From the IMG/VR virus record IMGVR_UViG_3300008448_000312, positions 1 to 35,200 of that record: a stretch of 35,200 bases of DNA. The stretch is one strand, 5' to 3'. Below are positions 7,089 to 14,137 of the stretch, piece after piece; the stretch's first letter is position 1, and each line of letters begins with the position of its first letter. The translations under genes and the position numbers were made by a program. A model generated the notes under the pieces. It was not told the DNA's origin. It did not search any database and worked only from the letters and a program-made list of their open reading frames with translations. This DNA is from a virus.

Positions 7089-7104
7089 GACGTTAAACTG
7101 CCTC
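7082..7104 (+). promoter_or_regulatory. Leader hairpin with conserved 11-nt loop, copy 1 (before SSB-like gene)
   Basis: The stem GAGGTA 7082-7087 pairs with TGCCTC 7099-7104 (one G-U) and encloses the loop AGACGTTAAAC 7088-7098. The same loop with different but complementary stems occurs at 8195-8217 and 11557-11581. Each copy lies about 20 nt before a start codon. This copy is 22 nt before ATG 7127. Confidence 0.6.
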
Positions 7105-7126
7105 TCACACAACCTTCTGGAATCAG

Positions 7127-7942
7127 ATGAACCAAGCTTTTGTTTGTGCTCAAACCACCGAGGAACCCCGCGAGGTTTCTATCTCTGCTACCTCATACGC
7201 TTTGAGGTGCAATGTTTTGTTGCCGCCCGTGGGTAACAAAGCACCTACTGCAATTGAACTCAACGTCTATGGCAAGAACTCAGAGCGTTTTGCACGTACT
7301 GCAAAGAACTCTCTGATCTATATCCATGGCGCCAAGCTGCGGTATGACCTTGAGTCACGTACGCATTCGCTGCATGGTGGTGTGATCACTTCAGTGACTG
7401 AATCATTTCCGATTCTTAACACCATCATCTTGAGTGGGCGTTGTGTCAAAGACATCCAGCAGGATGATCCACGGGCATTCAAGACAACAGCAGAAGGCTT
7501 GATGATCTGTAACCAGACGTTGTCTGTGAATACTGGTCGCAATCAAGCTGATCTGTTCAACTTCTATGCCATCAATTCACACCAAGACAAACTGAATAAC
7601 GCACAGTTGCTTGTTGACTTTACGCGCAAAGGAACTGGCTTGACGATCAATGGTCGTTTAGTTACTGATTCTTGGCAGGATAAAGAAAGCAACCAACGGC
7701 GTTCCGTTTCCAAGATCCAATTGGTATCCATGACACTGGCACCAAAGGTGTCAGGAGATACTGCTGCCCCATCCATCAAGCCTCAGACTGTTGTGGCTAG
7801 CTCAGACAAGGTTGCTCCCTTGTGGGGCGGCCGTACTGCTGAGGAGGCTGGTGATCCATGGACTGCTGCCTCTGGTGGTGGCCTGCCTGATCTGCCTGGT
7901 CACTATGGCAATGCACCTGACCTCGAAGAAGTTCCCTTCTGA
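7127..7942 (+). CDS. Single-stranded DNA-binding protein-like, two OB folds
   Basis: This 271-residue protein ends DLEEVPF, an acidic tail with a terminal Pro-Phe like bacterial SSB tails that recruit replication partners. Residues about 95-210 look like a full SSB OB fold: LNTIILSGRCVKDI, then LFNFYAIN, then FTRKGTGLTINGRLVTDSWQD. Residues 16-90 contain a second, weaker OB-like pattern (AIELNVYGKNSERFA, SLIYIHGAKLRYD). A Gly/Pro-rich linker joins the fold to the tail. It sits in the replication block and has a conserved leader hairpin. It would coat single-stranded DNA during replication and recombination. Confidence 0.8.
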   Translation: MNQAFVCAQTTEEPREVSISATSYALRCNVLLPPVGNKAPTAIELNVYGKNSERFARTAKNSLIYIHGAKLRYDLESRTHSLHGGVITSVTESFPILNTIILSGRCVKDIQQDDPRAFKTTAEGLMICNQTLSVNTGRNQADLFNFYAINSHQDKLNNAQLLVDFTRKGTGLTINGRLVTDSWQDKESNQRRSVSKIQLVSMTLAPKVSGDTAAPSIKPQTVVASSDKVAPLWGGRTAEEAGDPWTAASGGGLPDLPGHYGNAPDLEEVPF

Positions 7943-8184
7943 TGGCTAAAGCAACTGAAGATCAGTTCACTCTTCTCTACGAAGATGGCAGCAACAGGGT
8001 CTTGCATGAATTCAATGCTTTATTTGCTGATGAAGTTATCCCACACCTTATAGATTTTCTTAAGGGCTGTGGATATATGGAAGAAAGTATCTTTGGCAAC
8101 ATGCAGGCGCTATCTGAAGCCTATTTCGATTCATTAAGCGGGAGCACCTGCGCAATGAAAAAGTGCAAGCCTGAGGCAGAATGA
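7942..8184 (+). CDS. Hypothetical protein, 80 residues
   Basis: The start overlaps the SSB-like stop (TGATG), so it is probably translated by coupling. It begins MAKATEDQFTLLYEDGS. It is acidic with a hydrophobic central stretch (VIPHLIDFLKGCGYM), but that is too short and mixed for a clear membrane segment. No family is recognised. Its position suggests co-expression with the SSB-like protein. Confidence 0.65.
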   Translation: MAKATEDQFTLLYEDGSNRVLHEFNALFADEVIPHLIDFLKGCGYMEESIFGNMQALSEAYFDSLSGSTCAMKKCKPEAE

Positions 8185-8194
8185 TGCCACGTCC

Positions 8195-8217
8195 TGGACA
8201 TGACGTTAAACTGTCCA
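8195..8217 (+). promoter_or_regulatory. Leader hairpin with conserved 11-nt loop, copy 2 (before DUF5895-like gene)
   Basis: The stem TGGACA 8195-8200 pairs with TGTCCA 8212-8217, and the loop is TGACGTTAAAC 8201-8211. Compared with copy 3 the stem has changed at one pair on both sides (GGACA/TGTCC against GGTCA/TGACC), which is compensatory. The hairpin ends 20 nt before ATG 8238, and this supports that ATG as the true start of the next gene. Confidence 0.65.
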
Positions 8218-8237
8218 CCCCTGACTACGAACCCATC

Positions 8238-9254
8238 ATGACCTCTTCCATGGCTACCAAGAAAACTTCTGCGCTTGCAACCCGTGGGCTCGACTCCTTC
8301 CGGATGTTCCAGTCCAAAGAATTTGTATCTGGCTACCAGAACCTTGTCACAATTCAACCCCTAAACAAATCAAAAGTACGTGGTTGGTTTGTACGCAAAT
8401 CCGATCTGGATACATGCGGATGGCTAGCAACTGAAGATCAGTTTGTCAAAGGCTCTGTCATCTGGGATTACAAGCAGACATTTGGCATGGCGCCTAACAC
8501 CTCCATCGAGGAAGGCCTGAACTTTACTGAGCCACGTATTCAAATCCTGCTGCGTTCTCCTCTGATGGTTGAAGAAACCACAGGGATGCGTCAGACGATT
8601 GGTACCTTTGATAACCCAGATGTCAAAGAGTTGTTTGATGCTGACAAGATTGCAGCCGATCTTGCCAACAGCAAAGGTGAAATGTACAAGCGCAAGTACA
8701 GCGTGCGTACAAAGTACCTGATCTACATCCTGACTCAGGAGAACAAGCGTGCTCACAAGATCCCCATGGTTCTTACCCTGAAAGGATTGAATGGCACCGA
8801 CGTGTCTGACAAAGTCAAGATGTATGAAAAGGAAATGTCCAAGTGCCTGAGCAAGGCACTGGACTCTGAAGTACCTCTGGCCTTCAATGAAAAGTTCTAT
8901 GCCACTACCGTATTTGCTCCGGTACTTGCCAATGAAATGCGTGGCGCCAACAACGTTGAGATCTGCGCAATTGAATCTTTTGACATCCCTGATTATGTCG
9001 ATCAAGACACCGCCGTCGAATCGCTGAGCCGCATGTCTATTCCTGATGAAGATCGGGAATCAACCTGGAAGTACCAGGAGATGTTTGGTGATTACATCAA
9101 CCAACATGCACGGCAAGACGCTGAGAAGCTTGGCGGTGCCTACGGGATCAAGCAGGGTGTCGAGATTCTTCCCGTCACCCGCACCACGGATACGGTCGAT
9201 GTGAAAGCATTGCCTTCCCGTGATCCCATGACTGGTGAAGACAGCAGCCTGTGA
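8238..9254 (+). CDS. DUF5895-like protein
   Basis: This 338-residue protein has the N-terminal pattern YQNLVTIQPLNKSKVRGWFVRKSDLDTCGW, a Gly-Trp-rich motif seen in two adjacent blocks, followed by EEGLNFTEPRIQILLRSPLMV. This resembles cyanobacterial and cyanophage DUF5895 proteins, whose function is unknown. The upstream ATG at 8184 lies before the conserved hairpin; I prefer ATG 8238 (MTSSMATKK), which keeps the hairpin in the leader. It sits next to the SSB-like gene and shares its leader element, so a role in DNA replication or repair is likely but inferred. Confidence 0.72.
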   Translation: MTSSMATKKTSALATRGLDSFRMFQSKEFVSGYQNLVTIQPLNKSKVRGWFVRKSDLDTCGWLATEDQFVKGSVIWDYKQTFGMAPNTSIEEGLNFTEPRIQILLRSPLMVEETTGMRQTIGTFDNPDVKELFDADKIAADLANSKGEMYKRKYSVRTKYLIYILTQENKRAHKIPMVLTLKGLNGTDVSDKVKMYEKEMSKCLSKALDSEVPLAFNEKFYATTVFAPVLANEMRGANNVEICAIESFDIPDYVDQDTAVESLSRMSIPDEDRESTWKYQEMFGDYINQHARQDAEKLGGAYGIKQGVEILPVTRTTDTVDVKALPSRDPMTGEDSSL

Positions 9255-9512
9255 TCAGGCTTTGATGTCAGGGTTAGCCAAGTCTGTTTGATCAATAGCT
9301 TTGTTATTGAAAATAAACATGTCTTGGACTAACCCACGAATTACACCTTGACGTTGAGTGGCGATCTGCGCAAGCAAGGTCGCCATTTCTTTTAAGGTGC
9401 TAACCGAGTTGCAATCTTCAATGGAGCGTTTAATTTTCTCAAGCCAAAACTTATCATCAAGCGTTGGTTCAATCTGGAATTGAGTTAACGGTACGTATTT
9501 GATTTCTTCCAT
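9255..9512 (-). CDS. Hypothetical protein, minus strand
   Basis: This 85-residue protein begins MEEIKYVPLTQFQIEPTL and continues with LEKIKRSIEDCNSVSTLKEM and a long amphipathic helix. It looks like a real helical protein, but I recognise no family. A GTG at 9530 could extend it by six residues. It ends directly against the DUF5895-like gene on the other strand and is divergent from the gene at 9592, so 9513-9591 should hold promoters in both directions. Confidence 0.65.
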   Translation of the reverse strand: MEEIKYVPLTQFQIEPTLDDKFWLEKIKRSIEDCNSVSTLKEMATLLAQIATQRQGVIRGLVQDMFIFNNKAIDQTDLANPDIKA

Positions 9513-9591
9513 GGTGTATTTGAATTGCACTCATAGGTTACATCTATAGTAAACCCTAGTTCAAAACTTCAAAATGTATTAACAACCACAA

Positions 9592-9795
9592 ATGAAACCA
9601 GAAGAAAAAGCTGCTGTCAAAGAAGGTGCTGCTACAGCGGCAATTGCTGGAGCCGTAGCACTTGTCATTGGCAACCCCGTGTGCTGGGCGGGCGTTCTTT
9701 ACGGAACGTATCGGATGGCACGCTCAGCCTACAAGCGGTCCAAGTATCGTGATACACTTCACGACAGAGGCCAGGACACTGATCTCTTCATCTAA
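9592..9795 (+). CDS. Small membrane protein
   Basis: This 67-residue protein has one likely transmembrane segment at about residues 14-39 (TAAIAGAVALVIG, then VCWAGVLYGTYRMA). It is flanked by a charged N-terminus (KPEEKAAVKEG) and a basic C-terminal part (RSAYKRSKYRD). Function is unknown. A holin-like or host-membrane role is possible but unsupported; a better holin candidate lies at 33241. Confidence 0.65.
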   Translation: MKPEEKAAVKEGAATAAIAGAVALVIGNPVCWAGVLYGTYRMARSAYKRSKYRDTLHDRGQDTDLFI

Positions 9796-9809
9796 CTCAA
9801 CTCAGACTC

Positions 9810-10751
9810 ATGCAACTCCAAACCGAACTCAATTCAGCTCAAGCCCTTATCTACTCCCGGTCTAACATCCGTCGTGCATACGCAGACTTTGATGACACCG
9901 AAATCTCTGGCATTTATCTGCGAGATGGCAATTGCATCGTGGTGCGTTGTGATGGTAGTGAGCAGGCTTACGACCTGACTTTGATTAAGACTGCGTTCCA
10001 GCAGTATACCCACCGTTTGAAGGATTTCTTTTCTTACCTTGGCCCTAACTATCGTGGCCCTAGTGTATGGCACAACAATGCTTACGTCATGTTTAAAGGG
10101 TGGAACTACACCCACGCGCTAGGACATCTGACTTCCAATGCAAAACTACAACAGCATTGGGCAGACAAGTTCATTCATTTATCTGACCCTAATAAAGTTA
10201 TTGCGCTTCTTCAGAATGACCAAACGGACCTGGGGCATTTGGTTGCACCCGACGGGCTTCGGAGTCCGACTCGGCCAATTGACTTGGAGTCTGACTTGGA
10301 GGAAAACGCCTCCGGTGTTCAGGCCAGCACTCTTGAACCTTACTGCTCATGTGGGTCCTTTCAGCGTCAACTTCTTAATGTTTCGTTATTCCAAGCAGAG
10401 ATCGAAGGATTCAAACCCTGGTGCATCCACCTGACCTGGTTCCATAAGTACCGTGAGCTGCTGTGCAAACGTACTGAGGTACGTAATGCACTGCCTAGTG
10501 GTACGCCAGACAAGTGCGTGGCATGGTGGTACGCTCCGCCCCAAGACCACATCAGTGAGGGCAAGTTTGTACTGCTGCATACCAAGTCAGGTGCTCAGGC
10601 GCCTTTGACTCATTGGCGTACCTACCGACCGAAGGAGGTGTTCAGCCAGGAACATGCCTGGGATCTTTTCTTTAATATGCTTGAATCACACTATGTGCCA
10701 TTCCCTGGTACTGCATTGCCACAATTGCAATCTGCTGTAAAAAAGAAATGA
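9810..10751 (+). CDS. Unknown protein with SWIM-like zinc motif
   Basis: This 313-residue protein is not of a family I can name. Near residues 179-206 it has the pattern CSCGSFQRQLL ... KPWCIHL, that is C-x-C-x(n)-C-x-H. This matches the SWIM zinc-finger layout used by some DNA-binding and recombination proteins. The N-terminal part (residues 1-150) has mixed alpha/beta character and many aromatic residues. The gene begins 14 nt after the previous stop and overlaps the next start by ATGA. A nucleic-acid-binding role is inferred from the motif and the replication neighbourhood. Confidence 0.72.
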   Translation: MQLQTELNSAQALIYSRSNIRRAYADFDDTEISGIYLRDGNCIVVRCDGSEQAYDLTLIKTAFQQYTHRLKDFFSYLGPNYRGPSVWHNNAYVMFKGWNYTHALGHLTSNAKLQQHWADKFIHLSDPNKVIALLQNDQTDLGHLVAPDGLRSPTRPIDLESDLEENASGVQASTLEPYCSCGSFQRQLLNVSLFQAEIEGFKPWCIHLTWFHKYRELLCKRTEVRNALPSGTPDKCVAWWYAPPQDHISEGKFVLLHTKSGAQAPLTHWRTYRPKEVFSQEHAWDLFFNMLESHYVPFPGTALPQLQSAVKKK

Positions 10752-10999
10752 CACTTGATCGAGAGCTGTTTGATAGAGCAATGGATATTGTTGATCGATA
10801 CAGTACACTTCCCAGTAACCCAATTGACAACCCAAAACCCATGCCTGAAATTCACCACTACCATCTTGACATTGATGACGATACCCACTGGGGCCTTGTT
10901 AAACTAGGCGCAGAAATTAAAATAGACTATGAGGTCTATGCAGAGGAGGTATTAAAAGCTCATGTTGAACATGAACTGGGTAAACAAATTAAAGATTGA
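10748..10999 (+). CDS. Hypothetical acidic protein, 83 residues
   Basis: The start overlaps the upstream stop by ATGA. The protein begins MTLDRELFDRAMDIVDRY and contains HHYHLDIDDDTHWG, a His/Asp-rich stretch. It is acidic overall. No family is recognised. It belongs to a run of small overlapping genes from 9592 to 11523 that are probably co-transcribed. Confidence 0.65.
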   Translation: MTLDRELFDRAMDIVDRYSTLPSNPIDNPKPMPEIHHYHLDIDDDTHWGLVKLGAEIKIDYEVYAEEVLKAHVEHELGKQIKD

Positions 11000-11153
11000 A
11001 TACATTGAAGAGGATGACGGCAGTGGTACTATTCAAATTGAATGGGACAACACCGATCCAGATCTTCAATATTGGGCTGACCTTGGTGAAGAAGGTCAAA
11101 AAACGTTTATTCTAGATTCACTCCAACAAGCACTTGATTGCTATGTCGATTGA
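10971..11153 (+). CDS. Hypothetical acidic protein, 60 residues
   Basis: The start is uncertain: ATG 10962 or 10971 (MNWVNKLKIEYIEED). Both overlap the end of the previous gene. The composition is strongly acidic (GTIQIEWDNTDPDLQYW, then EEGQKTFILDSLQQAL). No family can be named. It overlaps the next gene by 11 nt. Confidence 0.6.
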   Translation: MNWVNKLKIEYIEEDDGSGTIQIEWDNTDPDLQYWADLGEEGQKTFILDSLQQALDCYVD

Positions 11154-11523
11154 AACCTACGGCCTCAGCTCTGAACAGTACGCAGAGTTTTTTGGGAACA
11201 ACATCCGCGCTGCAGCTGCACTTTATCTGCAGACTTGTAATGCTTTAGCTTCAGTTAATGTTGACCTCAAAACAATTCTTGATCTGTATCAAGAAAGTGT
11301 TTATGCAACCAACGATGATTGTCGTCGGTACCAGAAAGCTAACAACCCTGAGGCCATTAAAGACAATGACTTGTTTGGGTTGACACCTAGCCGAGAAGAA
11401 CTGATGGAAGAAATTCAATCCGTCAATACTAAAGTCGACGCTCTTGTTGATTACATCTCCAAGCTGGTAGAAACCACAACTGATGGTCTCAACGGACTGG
11501 TTAAAGTGATGGACAAGGATTGA
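11143..11523 (+). CDS. Hypothetical protein with C-terminal coiled coil
   Basis: The 126-residue protein begins MSIETYGLSSEQYAEFFG; I chose ATG 11143 over an upstream TTG at 11134. Residues about 85-120 (REELMEEIQSVNTKVDALV, then DYISKLVETT) show heptad spacing typical of a coiled coil. The rest is helical. Function is unknown. It is the last gene of the small-gene run before the third copy of the conserved leader hairpin. Confidence 0.65.
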   Translation: MSIETYGLSSEQYAEFFGNNIRAAAALYLQTCNALASVNVDLKTILDLYQESVYATNDDCRRYQKANNPEAIKDNDLFGLTPSREELMEEIQSVNTKVDALVDYISKLVETTTDGLNGLVKVMDKD

Positions 11524-11556
11524 TTTTTAAATTGCCACTGTAGATGGTGAAACGTC

Positions 11557-11581
11557 CTGGTCATGACGTAAAACTGACCAG
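11557..11581 (+). promoter_or_regulatory. Leader hairpin with conserved 11-nt loop, copy 3 (before small membrane peptide)
   Basis: The stem CTGGTCA 11557-11563 pairs with TGACCAG 11575-11581, and the loop is TGACGTAAAAC 11564-11574. The hairpin ends 18 nt before ATG 11600. It shares flanking CGTCCTGG on the left and TCCACC on the right with copy 2 at 8195-8217. Confidence 0.65.
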
Positions 11582-11599
11582 TCCACCTCACCTTAACTC

Positions 11600-11719
11600 A
11601 TGTTTGAATCCTTGTTTGCCATCGTCTTTCCCGTGGTTAAAGATCTTCTTTGGGCAGCGGCAGGTATGCTGCTGACCTATGCAATTAACAAAATTCAAAC
11701 CCAATTTAATCCCATCTGA
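11600..11719 (+). CDS. Short single-span membrane peptide, 39 residues
   Basis: The small frame reads MFESLFAIVFPVVKDLLW, then AAAGMLLTYAINK, then IQTQFNPI and TGA 11717-11719. Nearly the whole peptide is hydrophobic and would form one transmembrane helix. Support for it being real comes from its position 18 nt after the conserved leader hairpin and two nt before the next ATG at 11722. Function is unknown; it could be a membrane toxin-like or holin-like peptide. Confidence 0.6.
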   Translation: MFESLFAIVFPVVKDLLWAAAGMLLTYAINKIQTQFNPI

Positions 11720-11721
11720 TC

Positions 11722-12435
11722 ATGACCCACATCACCAAGACAAAGCTTGAAGATCTCAGCATCATCAAGTTATATGACCACTATGGTGCCCTGGAACGCT
11801 CTCTTCCTCTCCTTACTCCTGAGTCCCAGGAATTGGCAAAAGCCGAGCTGGAATGTTGTGCCAACCTACGGTCTGAAAAGATTGATCGTATTTATTATGC
11901 GATGGCTGCCCATGAAGATGCTCTGGAGCGCATCAAAAAAGAAGGGGATCTAATTGCGCAGGCCAAACGTCACCATGAATCTCAGCTGACTCAACTTAAA
12001 AATCTACTAGGCTGGTTGCGGCGGGCACTGCCGCTTAATTCAAATAGAATCCAAGGTAAAAACTATGAGTTTGTCCTTTCTAAAAAGAAGGACTTCACGG
12101 TCGAGATCACGTCGGATCCGGAGTTTTGGCACACTGACGAAAGGAGTAAGTACTGCATCCAGCAGGAAACAACCACAACCAAAAGAATTGTGGTACGTTC
12201 AATATCAGGAGAAGTTCTCTCTGACAGAACAGAACCTAAAACAAAACTTGAAACGCTCCCCAACCTCGATGCCATCCGCAACGCTTACCAAAACGGTGAA
12301 CACCTCCCGTCTGGAGTCAAAGTTGAACAACAATATGCAATCCGAAAGAACCGCCTCTTCTCTGCCAAACGGATGGAAGCACAAGCACCCGAATATTTCG
12401 GAGAGCTTTTACAAGAATCTGATCCCGCCGACTGA
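11722..12435 (+). CDS. Gp157-like phage protein
   Basis: This 237-residue protein has the layout of the siphovirus Gp157 family. An N-terminal helical part is followed by a coiled coil (about 65-100: HEDALERIKKEGDLIAQAK, then RHHESQLTQLKNLLGWLRR), then a small beta-rich domain (YEFVLSKKKDFTVEIT). The Gp157 name derives from a Streptococcus phage protein linked to phage resistance; its mechanism is not settled. The C-terminal extension (LPSGVKVEQQYAIRKNRL) is basic and may contact nucleic acid. I rate the family assignment as moderate. Confidence 0.6.
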   Translation: MTHITKTKLEDLSIIKLYDHYGALERSLPLLTPESQELAKAELECCANLRSEKIDRIYYAMAAHEDALERIKKEGDLIAQAKRHHESQLTQLKNLLGWLRRALPLNSNRIQGKNYEFVLSKKKDFTVEITSDPEFWHTDERSKYCIQQETTTTKRIVVRSISGEVLSDRTEPKTKLETLPNLDAIRNAYQNGEHLPSGVKVEQQYAIRKNRLFSAKRMEAQAPEYFGELLQESDPAD

Positions 12436-12457
12436 CCTAGAGGATGCACATATCTTG

Positions 12458-12685
12458 ATGTGTTGTCACCAGCAGTCAGTTGATGACTTCCAGATGCAAA
12501 TCGAGATGGTTGACATTGAGATCAGTATGCTCTGTGAAGATGGCCGTGATCTTCCTGTCTATCAAGAAAACAAACTTGATGAGCTGGAGGAACGCAAACT
12601 TAAACTGCTGTCTGGCAAGCGGTTCCACCAGAACGCGCGTCATGCCTACTGGTACATCACTGCACGTGGGGATAAAAACAACTGA
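12458..12685 (+). CDS. Hypothetical helical protein
   Basis: The frame stays open far upstream into the previous gene, but the believable part starts at ATG 12458 (MCCHQQSVDDFQMQIEM). GAGG at 12440-12443 could serve as a distant ribosome binding site. The protein is about 75 residues and mostly helical (NKLDELEERKLKLLSG), with a basic end (RHAYWYITARGDKNN). No family is recognised. Confidence 0.55.
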   Translation: MCCHQQSVDDFQMQIEMVDIEISMLCEDGRDLPVYQENKLDELEERKLKLLSGKRFHQNARHAYWYITARGDKNN

Positions 12686-12695
12686 AGTAAAATAA

Positions 12696-12716
12696 CCTAA
12701 CAACGTCGGTTAGGGG
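12696..12716 (+). promoter_or_regulatory. Hairpin that masks a ribosome binding site
   Basis: The stem CCTAAC 12696-12701 pairs with GTTAGG 12709-12714 across a 7-nt loop. The right arm and the next bases (AGGGG 12712-12716) are the only good Shine-Dalgarno for ATG 12721. Folding would therefore hide the ribosome binding site. Confidence 0.45.
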
Positions 12717-12720
12717 TTCC

Positions 12721-12984
12721 ATGGCAAATGAAGAACAGCTTAGTAGATTACTGGCTAGCTTCACTGTCGATGGGACTCCTTTAACTGCGCTCATTGGTAA
12801 CAAGCTGGAGTGGTCGGTCACTATCTTGACTGCTGCCATGCTTTCTAATGAAAATCTTGCGGCCTCTATGGAGCCAGAAGAAATGGTTGATGCTGCAATT
12901 AACTACTCCAATCTGATCCAAGAGCGTCTTGGTTATTACGAAAGTGTTAAGGTTCACTCCCTCGAAAGACTGCTCGGCACCTAA
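12721..12984 (+). CDS. Hypothetical protein, 87 residues
   Basis: It begins MANEEQLSRLLASFTVDG and has a conserved-looking helical centre (TILTAAMLSNENLAASME). The start is supported by AGGGG 4-9 nt upstream. A TAAAATA sequence at 12688-12694 lies about 26 nt before the start and may be a -10 promoter element. Function is unknown. Confidence 0.65.
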   Translation: MANEEQLSRLLASFTVDGTPLTALIGNKLEWSVTILTAAMLSNENLAASMEPEEMVDAAINYSNLIQERLGYYESVKVHSLERLLGT

Positions 12985-13024
12985 TAAAATTGCTGCTAAA
13001 GTACTTGAGTCTTCTTTCGTTTAA

Positions 13025-13222
13025 ATGGAACCTGTTGTTGTGCCTAAGTTAACCGTATCATTTGCGGTTGACATTGATGTTGAATACAATTCCTTTGGCG
13101 GTAGGACTGCCGATGAAATTGCAGAGGCTCTTCAAGATGATCTGGATGATCTTCTCTTTGAACTGAGTCCTCACGTCAAAGGCGTCTATACTTCTACAAC
13201 AGCCATCAACTTCAATGACTGA
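13025..13222 (+). CDS. Hypothetical acidic protein, 65 residues
   Basis: It begins MEPVVVPKLTVSFAVDIDV and contains the acidic helix ADEIAEALQDDLDDLLFEL. The pattern of a beta strand, an acidic helix and a final strand (GVYTSTTAINFND) suggests a small compact alpha/beta protein. No family can be named. It overlaps the next gene by 8 nt. Confidence 0.6.
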   Translation: MEPVVVPKLTVSFAVDIDVEYNSFGGRTADEIAEALQDDLDDLLFELSPHVKGVYTSTTAINFND

Positions 13223-13505
13223 CGACATCCTCAAGAAACTTAACACCACTGGTGCCTTTGATACTCCTTGGCTTAAAGAGCAGCTCCAAAGCTGGAGCGT
13301 GATAAGGGAGCAGCGTAAAGCTGACTTTATGGAGCACATGTATCAATGCTCTGGGCGCCAGGATGGCCTGTACAGCGGCCTGTGGCAAGAGTTCTGCATC
13401 CGTGAAGCTGGCCCCTACTGCCGAGAAGATTACTTCCGTAGGTTGCAGTTTGTTAAAGATCTGGAAGAAGGAAAGTTTAAGGATGAGGAAATGCTCGTCT
13501 CCTAA
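13215..13505 (+). CDS. Hypothetical protein, 96 residues
   Basis: It begins MTDDILKKLNTTGAFDTPW and is rich in aromatic residues and cysteine (YQCSGRQDGLYSGLW, FCIREAGPYCREDY). The start overlaps the previous gene. It is followed by a strong terminator at 13535-13569, so it probably closes an operon. No family is recognised. Confidence 0.65.
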   Translation: MTDDILKKLNTTGAFDTPWLKEQLQSWSVIREQRKADFMEHMYQCSGRQDGLYSGLWQEFCIREAGPYCREDYFRRLQFVKDLEEGKFKDEEMLVS

Positions 13506-13534
13506 AACGTAACCTGAACTACAACTTAGAATAA

Positions 13535-13569
13535 GGGAGTGCTTCATTGTTAAAGCATTCCCTTTTTTT
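13535..13569 (+). terminator. Rho-independent terminator abutting the next start codon
   Basis: The stem GGGAGTGCTT 13535-13544 pairs with AAGCATTCCC 13553-13562 (10 bp, one G-U), followed by seven T at 13563-13569. The ATG of the next gene starts at 13570. This is the same arrangement as at 3725-3766. A TAGAATA sequence at 13527-13533 lies immediately upstream. Confidence 0.85.
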
Positions 13570-13755
13570 ATGGATGATCAATCTCCCATTGCCGCTCTTA
13601 GGCAGCTTGATATTAATTACATCCTTTACGTAGCAGAACGAAATAACCCCAAATGTAAACAAGGAAGGACAGACGAGTGGTTGGAGGGTTATCATCAAGC
13701 TGTTAATGACCTTGCTTCTTACCTTGGCAAAGACAGAAACCCACAGCAATCTTGA
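13570..13755 (+). CDS. Hypothetical protein, 61 residues
   Basis: It begins MDDQSPIAALRQLDINYIL and contains GRTDEWLEGYHQAVNDLASYL, a helical pattern with Gly-Tyr that I cannot assign. The ATG directly follows a terminator T-run, so its expression would depend on read-through. It overlaps the next gene by 50 nt in another frame. Confidence 0.5.
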   Translation: MDDQSPIAALRQLDINYILYVAERNNPKCKQGRTDEWLEGYHQAVNDLASYLGKDRNPQQS

Positions 13756-14137
13756 GAAAATCTACGACGACGCCTTCACTGAATTCACAAGAAAGATGCG
13801 TGAGCCCCAGGGCATGGCAGCTAAAGACCGCAGGGAGGCTGACGAAAAAACCAGTCAGTTCATTAAAGAAAACTTTAAGCCAGAGGCAGACGTGCTTGCA
13901 CCAGCCGACGGGAAGTGGTCCAGTTTCTTTTGTGAATCTAAAGCTAAAGCAAAAGAGAAGCTGCGTGAATATCTTGCAGATACCGTCAGTGAATTCGTTG
14001 ACACTAATGTATTAAGCGGCAACGAATTCTTTGACGTTCTACTGGAAGTTGTTTACGACAACTGGTTGTTCTATAAAAAGAATGCTGACGAAAACGAAAA
14101 GCTTCTTAAGCTGTTGCAAAATGTAGACAACGATTAA
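13706..14137 (+). CDS. Hypothetical charged helical protein
   Basis: The 143-residue frame begins MTLLLTLAKTETHSNLEK, but the first residues overlap the previous gene and the true start may lie further in. The rest is strongly charged and helical (FTRKMREPQGMAAKDRREAD, ESKAKAKEKLREYLADTV). Its stop overlaps the stop of the minus-strand gene at 14134-14472, end to end. No family is recognised. Confidence 0.55.
   Translation: MTLLLTLAKTETHSNLEKIYDDAFTEFTRKMREPQGMAAKDRREADEKTSQFIKENFKPEADVLAPADGKWSSFFCESKAKAKEKLREYLADTVSEFVDTNVLSGNEFFDVLLEVVYDNWLFYKKNADENEKLLKLLQNVDND

Noticed and set aside
8424-9005. Long minus-strand open frame (193 residues)
   Set aside because: It lies fully inside the DUF5895-like gene and has no protein-like motifs.
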